DNA of 64,000 bases. It comes from Struthio camelus. Its lineage: Eukaryota; Chordata; Aves; Struthioniformes; Struthionidae. Shown here one piece after another: positions 50,401 to 60,900 of this stretch. The stretch spans positions 39,921,088 to 39,985,087 of the forward strand of contig NC_090945.1 of the NCBI RefSeq assembly GCF_040807025.1. The letters are read 5' to 3'. The notes beneath the pieces were generated by a model. It searched no databases. It was not told where the DNA came from and worked only from the letters and a program-made list of their open reading frames with translations. The translations under genes were made by a program, and so were the position numbers. Within the stretch, counting starts at the first letter, position 1, and each line of letters opens with the position of its first letter.

Positions 50401-53400
50401 CAAACTCATTTCTGGTCCCGCTTCTGCCAAGCGAGAGGGAATTCTGCTTTGGAAGAATGCAAATAAATATCCTCTTTTTTTAAATGAAAAATTAAACACG
50501 TTATCTAGACTTGTTATTAACTGGGGTTATATGAATCTTCAGGAGTAGGATTAGAGTTCCTTAAAAAGGACAATAAACTATTTAAAGCTCCAAAAATGCA
50601 GGGGATTCTTTTTATTCTTACGAATCATATTGTCTTCCTAAAGAAGAATAGTTTTTGTTTCAAAAGATATTAAACTGTTCCTGGTTAGATGCATTATTAA
50701 TGCATATTTTGCATTTTTAGAATGGACATTGTTAGCTAAAACTACGGTAGAATTTATTTTTGAAACGATGCCTACATTTTGATTGTTTCAGGGTGCAAGT
50801 GGAACAAAGACAAATGAAATCAATTTCATTCTGAGGTTCCCCAAGCTCTTGCTTAACAAATTCACTCTAGATTCCACTCTAAAAAATATATATTTTAAAT
50901 CAGATATACTGTAAAGTGTACACTCCCTCCCTATTACTTCCCCCCCATTAAAAAAAAAAAAAAAAAGAATCAGTTTGGAAGCTAAGGAAAGGCTCAACAT
51001 TTATGAAAAGTTTCAAACCTGGTTCAGCCAGCTCAAAGCACTAATAGTGGATCCACCGCTGCAGCCGTAATTATTGTATGAACAGTCAATAACCTGCTGT
51101 ACACTGAGTTCTTCCAGATTATTTCCTTTAATTGCATAGGCAGACTCTATACCACCCACAACACTGAAAGCCCAGCAGCCTCCACACTGGGGCAGACAGA
51201 AGGAGGAAAGGGGAGAAATGATAAGTCAGCTTGGGTTTTGAAACATGGTATTAAAAAAAAAAAAAAAGAGTCCTCTAATGCTCTTTATTTACTACCTCAT
51301 ACCTGAACTATGTTTTTAGGGCAATAATAAGGCAATGGAATCAGTCTTTTAAAATATTGGACTTTTTTTTTTTCCTGTGCTACTTTGTGAAAATTAGAAA
51401 TGCTTTATGGACGTCTTATTTTAAGGTTTCTTTTCTGACTCATTTTTACTGTAATTAAAACAGCCCTTTAAGTCTGGATTGAGGAAGCTTTTTATTGTGA
51501 GACATGCATTTTCTTAAGGCAAGACTGAGGCTGAGGATGAAGTTACTATTTAACCACAATCATCAACATTTTGGAAGGGATGCACTTAAGGAAACACCTC
51601 TACAATTTTCAACAGTTTGAAAAATTTAGTAGAAATATATTATGATTTGAGACACCGTAAGATGAAGTTAAACATAACAGAAAAATTCTGAGATGACAGA
51701 ATCTATGTTGCACTTCTCAGATCTCTAAATTGTGGGGTTTAACACAGAAAGTGGAATGTAATCCTATGAGAGGTCCAGGTTACATTATGCAGCACAAAAG
51801 AAAGACATCAGGAATTTACAGGTCATCTGTGTCTTACCCTACTAAAAAGTAATCAGGTGACTGTAGCTACCCTGAAATAAATTTGAATCAGTTGGGCTGT
51901 GGTTATCTTACTCTCATCAGTGTACCCCTGAGGTATCAGTTGTGAAAGACAGGGATCTTGACCTGCTAAGGGCAGCCCATCGTGCGAGAAAACCACTCCT
52001 GGGGATCTATACCAATCTAGGTCACCCAGGGAATTGAGGTCAGGTACTGAACTTATCTTGGTCTCTCCAGAAAAACGCACATCAATCACGATACAAATAT
52101 TAGCAGATTTAGCTAACTAGATCCAGAATTCTATTACACATACACAGTTTATAATTGCACAACTTTTACATCTTCTGTTTCTAAGCATAATCTCACTCTG
52201 CATAAAATGCAGGGTCACTTTGTACATGCTCAACCAGCTATACTTGTGCCAGTGCTCCAAGGAGTCCTGAGGTTGTGCTGACCCCTTCCAAAACCTTCAC
52301 TCTGCTTTGCAACCTACCTGCTGGAACAGTGTCTGAGCAGCACCTGGAAACCAGGAAGGGAAAACGTCAGGACTTACTGTTCGCTGATTTCTCACTTCTG
52401 CAATGACTTTCTTGTCCCTCCAGTCAAACTTCTTTGGCAAAGGCTTTTCCTTCCCCTTTGGCACTTTTATGTATCTGGGAAGTTTGTGAGGTATGCTTCT
52501 TAAGTAAATAGCTAAACACAGAATACAGACATCTATAAATCTACCAACTTAAAAAATTAACAATGCTTATTAGAAGCCAGAAAGCTAACTTTGATCCATA
52601 GGTACAATCAGCTTGAGATTACATCTCATTCTCAAACGTATAGAGAAATTCATGTATTTTAAAATAATAATTATACTCTACAATGACTTTAAGTATTCCT
52701 ACAGTGATAGAAAGGAGAGAAATATTCCATGCATGGAATGTGAGTACAAGCTGTCTAGACTTATTAGAATTGATCCAAAACCTGTAACTATTACACAAAG
52801 CAAGTTTTGTTCAGAAATTTTCAGAATATTTTAATTACTAGGAAAGTATCCCTTTTTTTTAGTCAAGTAAAAAGGGAAAAACAAAGACAATTATATAAAG
52901 AGTCTGAAATATACAGTTTTAGTTTTTCACTAAAGAACAGTTTAATTATTAAAAGAAAATTAAAAGATTAATTTTAATTAATTTTTCTTTAAATTAAAAG
53001 AAAAAAATGGAATCTCCATGATGAATAGGGCACGTAACAATAGACTTGAATTGCAAAAAAGGAAGATAAGGTTAGGTATCAGGCAAGTTTTCTTAGTAAA
53101 AACAGTGAAACTGGACAGATTGCTCCTGAAGGTCGTAGCCATCATTGTACAGCTTCAGATCTCCAATCATCTGTTGGGCTGTAGCTGATTTTCTCTTGGG
53201 AAAGGCAAAATGAATAGAATCTGTTGAGTACTTTCCAGCTCCAAAACTGTCGCAACGGAAGGAGGCTTTAAGGCTCATTGAGAAGAACGACAGAATGGAT
53301 AGCTGGTTGCTAAATCAAATTCAGGCTCTGGAAAATTCAGCCTTGCCAGACCTGAGGAATACGAAGAGGACTGTTGTACCCTTCAGAAGTACTTGCAATT

Positions 53401-54796
53401 TCGTACCAGACACTGTAAACTAGCTGATGATTAGCACTGGAATAATCTGTAAACGTGACAGATACAAGTAACAAGGATAGAGTAACAAAAATAGTAGAAA
53501 ACATATTAGCAGCAGCTAAATAATGTACCTTTGAACTCTTCAGGAAACAGGTGAGAAAACTGATTTATTCCATAGAAAGCAGACGCGTTATCATTTGGTG
53601 ACGAATTCATTAGTCTAATTCTTTTAACGCTTTCCTGAAGAAAAAGAAAACATTACAGACGGTATTAAGTTAGCAGCAGTGACAAAACAGAACAGGAAAA
53701 GAAGAGGTTACCAACAGTAAACAGGAATTTAGACAACGAGTTAGCTCTTCCTAGATTTGCTGCCAAATCATCCTGGATTACCACCAAACAAATGAGAAAG
53801 CCATTAGACTACTTTCAACTCCAGGAAAGATACTGAAAAAGAAGTTATTTGTAAGGCTAGAGAAGGCAAGAAATCGATATGCAGCAGATAAAATAAGTGA
53901 GTCAAGAACAAATTGTGTCAAACTCATGTGATGCCCTTCTTTGGCAGCATAACAAGCCTTGCGGTTCACAGATACGGAAAAATATCTTATCTTTAGATAA
54001 GAGCTAACGCCGTTTCACTTTATGTTCTTACAAAGCAAGAAAACCGTGTAAGGGCCTAAAGCCTTGCAAAAACCTAGAGCCTAAATTACTAGGAAACCCA
54101 GATCTCTGAAAAGCACATTGCTGAACCGTGCGAAACCCAGACCGTACCGTTGGCGGCCGCTGGCGGCCGTTGCGGGGCTCGGCGCGCGCACGCGGGGGGG
54201 ACGACGGCCGGGGACCGAGGGAGGGAGGGAGCCGCCATCCTCCCCCCCGCCCCGGGCCGGCGCCATCGCAACGTCTCCGCGGTCCAAGGCTGACACCTCG
54301 TGTCAGAAACGGAGAAGGAAAACCAAGTAAAGCACCCTCACCACCCCCCCCTCCCCGGCCCAAGTTTAGGGAAACCTCGAAGCCCGACGCGGAGTTTTTA
54401 CATCTTTCTTTGAAAGCTCAGGTAACAGCCTCGTCGCGCTCGGCTGTTTCCAGAAGAGCTGCCACGGGCAGCAAGGCAAGGCTGAACTCCACACGGCAGC
54501 GAAGGCGGCGGGCTCGGCACCCCGCGCGGCACACCTCCCCTTGCCCCGCGCGTGCCTGAGGGGCAGCCCACGGCGGGCGGCACCCCCGGCTCCGCTCGGC
54601 CCGGCCCCGCCGCCGCCCGCCTCGCTGCGCAGCGCGGACCGCCAGCGAGGTGCGGGCGGGCGGCCGAACCTACCCGCAGCGCCGCCGCCGCCGCCTCTCT
54701 CTCCCGGCCGCCGCCGCCCTCATCCCCGGGCTGGGTGCCCGCACCCGCCCGCGGCAGGTAGCAGAAGAGGACGAGGGCAAGCGCCAGCGCCCCCAT
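44454..54796 (-). CDS. CTSO: Cathepsin O (whole coding span, 8 exons)
   Basis: The joined exons total 945 nt and give 314 aa, against 321 in human, with every junction GT-AG and in frame. Cathepsin O is a lysosomal papain-family (C1A) cysteine endopeptidase for general protein turnover. The order is a signal peptide at about 1-20 (leucine-rich, ending AGAG), a propeptide to about residue 100 with FYGINQFSHLFPEEF, and the mature enzyme from about PLPKKFDWRD. Catalytic residues are all present: Gln119 (oxyanion hole, RNQ), Cys125 (CGGCWAFS), His262 (NHAVLITGF) and Asn282 (NSWG). Odd points are Ser189 where the family has Pro (YSF for YPF), Ser164 in GCSGG for GCNGG, and Gln281 before NSWG. The start was chosen as the only ATG giving a signal peptide in frame. 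It starts in a CpG island, as expected for a housekeeping gene, and is convergent with TDO2. Confidence 0.95.
44901..44936. repeat. 18-bp tandem duplication in CTSO intron 7
   Basis: TTTTACTGAGTTTTGATA is followed directly by TTTTACTGAGTACTGATA. An AACTCAGT just upstream can pair with the repeated ACTGAGTT. No role is evident. Confidence 0.8.
45901..45993 (-). CDS. CTSO: CTSO coding exon 7 (active-site Asn)
   Basis: Acceptor CTTTTCCAG, donor GTAAGT. It encodes SIPYWIVQNSWGRTWGIDGY and VRVKIGSNVC. NSWG supplies catalytic Asn282; the residue before it is Gln where human has Arg. Confidence 0.95.
46434..46597 (-). CDS. CTSO: CTSO coding exon 6 (active-site His)
   Basis: Acceptor CTTGCCAG, donor GTAAGT. 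It encodes GQEEEMIRMLVNRGPLAVTV, DAVSWQDYLGGIIQYHC and ANHAVLITGFDRT, which carries catalytic His262. Confidence 0.96.
49695..49816 (-). CDS. CTSO: CTSO coding exon 5
   Basis: Acceptor CTGCAG, donor GTAACT. It encodes TKVKLVRDSEYSFKAQTG, LCHYFHRSDFGVSIAGFAAY and DF. The family YPF/YPY motif reads YSF here because the codon is AGT. Confidence 0.95.
51019..51186 (-). CDS. CTSO: CTSO coding exon 4 (active-site Cys)
   Basis: Exactly 56 codons, phase 0 at both ends. It begins CGGCWAFSVVGGIESAYAIK (catalytic Cys125) and includes LSVQQVIDCSYNNYGCSGGS. Acceptor TGCCCCAG, donor GTTTGA, the latter somewhat off consensus. Confidence 0.95.
52378..52511 (-). CDS. CTSO: CTSO coding exon 3 (pro/mature junction)
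   Basis: Acceptor TGTTTAG, donor GTAAGT. It encodes IYLRSIPHKLPRYIKVPKG and PLPKKFDWRDKKVIAEVRNQ with RT. Cleavage to the mature enzyme is expected shortly before FDWRD. Confidence 0.94.
53529..53634 (-). CDS. CTSO: CTSO coding exon 2 (propeptide)
   Basis: Acceptor TTTTTCTTCAG, donor GTACAT. It encodes ESVKRIRLMNSSPNDNASAF and YGINQFSHLFPEEFK. NQFS is the GNFD-like part of the inhibitory propeptide. Confidence 0.94.
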
Positions 54797-54910
54797 TGAC
54801 CGCCCAGGCCAGGCGGAGGCGCCCGCTCCCTGCCGGCTGCCGGCTGCCGGCTCCCGCCCGCGGCCTGGCCCCGCCCCGCCGCCATGTCATGGCGGAGGCG
54901 GGGTCTGCTG
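54141..54910. promoter_or_regulatory. CTSO: CpG island at the CTSO 5' end
   Basis: A sharp rise in G+C and CpG density within AT-rich surroundings, covering the CTSO start, all of exon 1 and the first half of intron 1. No TATA box is seen near the start. This is the only CpG island in the window and is the expected CTSO promoter. The minus strand of intron 1 near 54.34 kb carries clustered G runs. Confidence 0.85.
54674..54796 (-). CDS. CTSO: CTSO coding exon 1 (signal peptide)
   Basis: Forty-one codons, beginning MGALALALVLFCYLPRAGAG, a hydrophobic secretory signal. It is followed by a Gly4 run, REREAAAAALR and a GTAGGT donor. The EREAAA stretch matches human CTSO just before its exon 2. 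ATG context has G at +4 but T at -3. Confidence 0.9.
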
Positions 54911-57900
54911 GCGCCGCAGCCCTGCCTTTTCTTTCTCTTTGTTTTGGTTCCCCCTCTGCCCTGTTTCCCCTGCTGTTTGGAAATCTTTTTTCCTTCCAGT
55001 CTGTCCTCGGAGGCAGCTTCCCGCTTCCCTCCGCAGCGGGTTACGAGGCACCTGGACAGGGCACTGCGTGACATGACGTGACATGGCGGCTGCCCCATGG
55101 CAGGGCCCCCTGCACCACCTCTGTGGGGCCAGGAGTGCTCAGCATGGCGGCCCTTGGGGCCGTTGCTGCTGGGTGCCCTTTCATGTTTTTTAGGTGTGTT
55201 TCAGACTGCCCAGTGGCGTGGTGAAAGCTACATCCACCCCCACGGGGCTAGGTTGTGGGGCATGGAGGAAGCCCCTGTTTTACGCGCAGGTGTTTTGGTG
55301 TGGGACATGTGTTGTGCCTGAGAGAGCCATGCAGGGGGCTCACGCCGTGTCTGCAGTAGCTGTTGCAGACTTCAAAGCAAAAAGCAAGTTGACAGGGTTG
55401 TTCATTGCTCACTTAAATATGATGTTAAAAATTAGTGCCAGACCTTCTCTGAGAGGAAAATTAGTTGGCACATGGGAAGTGGACTGTTAGGAGGGAAGAG
55501 GAGACAGCATCTTCAAGCTGACGGTTAGATTATTTTATAAATGTGCAGTAACCAATGCAGAGCTTGAGCAGCCTCTCTCTTAGATGCTATATTTGGTAGT
55601 TTTTTAAAATGAGCAACAATAAACAGCAATGGGCCTGAGCCTCAGTGGCCAAATTTCGAATGCAGAATCCATCAAACTGTGACTTGAGGCGTCTGTCTGC
55701 TAACGGAGTCTGTGCAGAGTGGCCCTCGTGTCTGGCTGTTCCCCTTGATTTGATGTGGTGTCAAGGTGAGACCCTAGGAAGGAACCCAGGGAAGGGGCCG
55801 ACAGGCAGTGTTAAGAAAAAGCTTGATAGGGGCACTGTGACTTTGAATGCACTAATAGTGAGAGTAAAAGCAGGTTTAGTGATCGCATAATTTTATTTTC
55901 CACAGTATAGTATAATGGCACAAGAAAGAAGTTACTTTGCCAGGTATTGCAAGCAGCAGAAAGATAGTGAAATATATACAATTAAACAGTATTTCTTGAA
56001 GTTACTTGTAATGAAAAGTACATTTTGAATAAAGTGTTTCAGATTTTTATGCCAGGCTAACATCATTGACTTCCATGAAATTGGTCTGCTAGCTTTGCAC
56101 CTTGAAATCTGTTGCTTAGAAGTTTTATCTCAAATGCAATTTTTTTTATTGTTAATGTACAATCATTACATTCTAAAATAGGCAACTTAGCTTTACTAGA
56201 AGAGAGAGATTAAGTCATTTTTCCGTAATTATTTCCATGGACTGTGTATTGTTTGTAACAGGAGAAGCAGTTGCCTTGCTAAGAAAAGCCATTTTACGAT
56301 GTAGAGGTCTCAGGAGTTACTTTTCCTGTGAAACACATGAGGGCAGCAAAGGACCTTTGAAAAGACAGTTGCAAACCCTGTGGGTGTAAAAAACCTCTGT
56401 TTCAGGAAAATAGATGTATCCCAGATTGATTCACATTAAGGATTCTACATAGCATATCAAGAGGAAAAAATGAGTTTCTCTTGGATTTGCCCTCTCTATG
56501 TGCTAAATAGGTGTGTCAATTTATCTGGTTCATGAGGAAAGAGACTTGGTAGTGTCAGCGTCTCTGATGACTGCTTCTCAGTTTTATCAGGGAGAATAGA
56601 AGTGTAACAAACAACAAAAGGTAGGGGACTGACACCCAAAATGTTTTAGAATACTTTGTTTTTCTGCTGAAATACCATACTATTAAAGCACTTTGTACTT
56701 GCGCTTAGACGAACAGAAACCCACAAAGGTGCATACAAAGAGCTCTATCTATGAACCCATAATCTGTGCTCTGTTTTGAATTATGCCAGAGTAAATCTAG
56801 CTCTGCTTCATTAAGATAAAAGAAAATACACTTGTAAAAATATCAGAATTAAGCACATAAAAAGAATGTGGTATTGATTCAGAAAAGCCATGTATTAGTT
56901 ACACATATCACTCCAAACAGGCATGATTAAAATCCTTTTATTGCACCATGCAGGTGTATATTTTATGTTGCAAGATTTTTTTCTGATAATCTGGTTTAGA
57001 ATGCTATAATTGTAAATGCTTATTTTTAGATATATTTTAAGAGCATTTTTCATGTCTCTTTACTATTCTGGCTATTGATTAACATTATCTCATGAGCCCA
57101 AACAGGGCATGCTAAAGGAAGAAGCAATAATGAATATGTTTTTAGGAAAGACTACATTGATTTTAAGGTGTTTTCTTTAAATAAAGATATTCCTGTATTG
57201 AGGCCTCATATCTTACTATGAGATTTGGTATTAATCTGATGTAAAATACCTATTTCTAAAATCACTCATAATGTGTAATAGTGTAATTAATGGGGGAATT
57301 TTCATAGTAATATGAAGTCAGAGTTAAATAACATGTTAATATTTAGTGGACTAGCTAGTTTTTTTTCCCTCATGTTAGACTGTTGAATTTTGTTATACTC
57401 TTGTTAGAGGCCAAAGTGCACTGAGGCTAGGTTGTCAATGTTTGTAATTATCATAGCAAACAAGGAAAAAAAATACAGTAAATTACTTCTGAGCTGAAGA
57501 GAGGGCTTGCATGGATGGTTAGTGCCACTGCTAAGGGCAGTAACGAGATGCGTTACTTAACGGACCTATGGAGGGAATGGTGCCTTCCACTCATAAGCAT
57601 CTCCGTAGCAGTAGTTTGGACTTTTGCCTGTATGTAAGATGTTTAAAGAATGAAAAAGATATCTCTTTGTGTTGCGCGCTCCTCAGCCTTTTACGAGAGA
57701 AGAATAATCTGAGTCCAGCAGCAGATGGAGTTGAGCACCTTTTCTTAAGAAGACTTATGGAAAATGAAAGTTTAGGATAAGTCTAAGGATTTGTCTATAT
57801 TAAGGACTTGCTGTTTACTAATATAGTTGCACTAGTAACAATTAAGTGTAAGCAAAGCAAGTGAGCGTTGTGCTCTTGGAATGAAATCTGGTCCCCATGT

Positions 57901-60900
57901 AAGCCAATTTAAGGCTAAATACACAGCACTGCAGCAGCTAACATTCAGAAGTCTGCTCTTCTGAGTCCCAAGTTAGACATCAAAGCTCATATGCAGTAGA
58001 GGAAATTACGCACATAATAGCCGAATTTGCAGGAATAACCAAGCTGAACAAGAAGTTACTTTAGCTAGATGGTAAGAAATACTTAGCGTGGCCATGAAGT
58101 CTCTCCTCTTAGAGCTGTCTTTGCAGATAATGAAATAATCATAGGACCTGTGTCTCAAACCTGGCTCTTCTTCATCCTAGCTGAATATCCTAAACACCAG
58201 CAAGTCTCTGGCTTCTTTTCAGTCTTGTCAGTATGGGGTGACTCATGAATGAAGGCTGTCAGCAAAGCTAATAATTTAAATCAAATGGCAAACCAAAATT
58301 TTAAAATATAGGCAGAGGTGGTTAGGTGTTACACTGTCACAAGAGGAATAGTAGCTGTCTCATTCCGACTGAAGGAAAAAATCTCAAAGGGTTTTAGGGA
58401 GCTGAGAATTAGCTCTTAAGACTTTGTCACTTCTTTGTCACTCCCACTGATTGTGGGAGGTGGATGGAGCACTCACTCTCAGCAGTAATGCTGTTCTGCA
58501 GAATCTCCTTTGCAATTTTCTGTAAATCCTCCAGTTAATTTATCTGTACATCCTTAATGAATTCATCGGTGGTTTTGTTGGTGGAGGGATCTAGCGAGAG
58601 GGTAGGAGGACTTGCCAAATTCAAATAAAAGGAGAAACAACATTATAGAAAAATGTAACATTCAGAAATCCAGGTGTTTCTTATCCTATAAGATTTTTAT
58701 AGTCATTTTTTTAAGGATCTGTCACTCAATTCCCTGCTGATCACCATAACTCAAAAATGCTATGTAATCATCCCCACCTTTGAATCTGTTTCATATAGGA
58801 TGGCTTCCCCTTTTGTTTTACATGGAAATTGAAAGGACTGTTTTTGCAGTCACGTTGTGAATCAGTTATGACTATTGCCACTATGATTATAATAATAATG
58901 AAATTATACCTCTTCCCTATAATGCTTTATATCCATAGATTTCTGATGCTCTGTGGGAAGGTGAGCAATGTAGAACCCATGTCACATTTGCATCACAAGC
59001 ATGAGGCCAATGTCTATGACTTGCCTCTGCACAGAAACAGGGGATGGGAAACAGGGATGGGAAAAGGGTCTCTTTTATATCTTTTTATATATGTATTCAG
59101 TCTTGGTCAGATTTTGTTATTTAAGTGCCACATGCTGTTAGGTCTGGCATAATGTAAAATTATTGCATGACGACATGTCATTTTTGTGACATAAAGTTTT
59201 GGTGGAAGATTAACGTTTTTTTGTTGCTGTAGCCTGTGTCCTAAGAGCATCCTTTTATGCAAGAGGTGTGACTGTCCTGTCTTCCCTAATGTTCTTTGTG
59301 CTGAATTCACCCCTACATTGACAACCTCTCCATACCTGGTGCTAAAGATGCTACACTTCTCTGAAGTCTTACCGACCTTATATACTAGGAGGGTGGCATC
59401 CCGCTGCCTGTTGTGAATGGGAAGATTAGTATGCAGGAAAATAAATTTAGGGAAAAAGTGAGGAATAGGACTGTGCCCTTGGTTCCTCTTCTGCTACTAT
59501 GGAGAGCAGATAACCTGGAATGGCTGTCATCTTGTTCGGTTGGTATCTGCAGCCAGTATATCAGTGCTATGTCCTTGTCATGATATTTTAATCCTCTAAT
59601 CCCAAGTGGTAGTGCAAACATGCCGTAGGGAATTTCCATCTTTATCTATCTCCCTCTAGTTTGCCTGCACAGGCAGTATCTACCTAGAAGAGCAATGTTT
59701 GAATTATTACGATTTTGCTCCATTTTAGTTCTCTCCATTTTCACGTTTGCTGTGTATTCTAACCTTTTTTTTTTTTTCCCTTTGATTGTGAAACTTTGTG
59801 CAGGCTTTGGGTAGCATATATGTTTGTATACAAGCACGTGCTCAGCTTAGGCAGTAAATATTAATCAGTGTTAAAGGCTTTACAAATATCTTAAGTTAAA
59901 ATAGAATTCACTTAAAGCATGAAGCTACTAACAACGAAAATACCTGTTGAATACTTACAAATGATATGTTGGAAAAAGTTCACTTCTATGTCCTGCTTGA
60001 AAAGCAAAGAAATTAACCAAATGACAGATGAGGTCCCTCGGATTTTATTTCTGTGATTCATTGACTGTGCTTTTACTGGGATCTCCTCTTTATTTTGGAC
60101 TGTTTGCTATTCAGCTGTAAGAACTGAATATGCAATTTGAAAGAAAAAAAATGCAGTAAGAATGCACCACAGAGAGAGAGGTTTTGGGAGTTATGCTGAT
60201 TAAAAATCAGGAGCCAAACTAAAAGGCAAAATTGCTTTTATTATACATAAGGCAAAATTCTGGAAGATTAAGATAATTTCAGTGAAGGGAATCCTAATGT
60301 AATCATTTTATGAATCACAATTAGAGCATGTTTGAAAGTTAGGAGATCATAAGGAAAATAAACTATGCATATATAAATTAAGTATCAATCAACCAAATAA
60401 ATTCTGGGCATATAATTTATTTATACTAAAACATTATTTTAACAGTTTTGCAAATAAACGTTGACCGTTCAATTAGGTTGATGCTGTAAGACTGTAAACA
60501 AAAGTATAGTCCTACAATTACTCTGTAGTACTAATGATGATATTTAGATGGTGTAAACCAGGAAGAGTTCTGTGTAAGTGAATGTGGAATATACAGATAC
60601 AAAACTGATGCCTTGGTGAGCACAGCTGAGCCTTATATATTTGTTTTAGTTATGGACCTTGAGCTTGCATCTACAACTGGTCAGAGGGAAGAGAAAAAAA
60701 TTATTATAGCTTCTAGTTTTCTTCTTGCATAATAGTAGTCAGCTTTCTGTGTAAGACTGTACATGGCAGTGCAAACAGAGTTTCCTAGAGTATTAAATTA
60801 CATTGTTTTGAAAAATATGGATGATGTCAGGAACTGTTGCACAGAAAAACAAAGTTCCGTTAATTAATTATATATTTTTTCTGGGGTAATTTAAAACATA

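Noticed and set aside
52930-53010. A/T-rich self-complementary stretch in CTSO intron 2
   Set aside because: The arms are imperfect and made of simple AAAATTAAAA-type sequence; not distinguishable from background AT richness.
54128-55071. Several long frames (up to 176 codons) on both strands
   Set aside because: GC-rich DNA of the CpG island has few stop codons. Only the minus-strand frame of 132 codons holds a real exon, and only its first 41 codons are CTSO.
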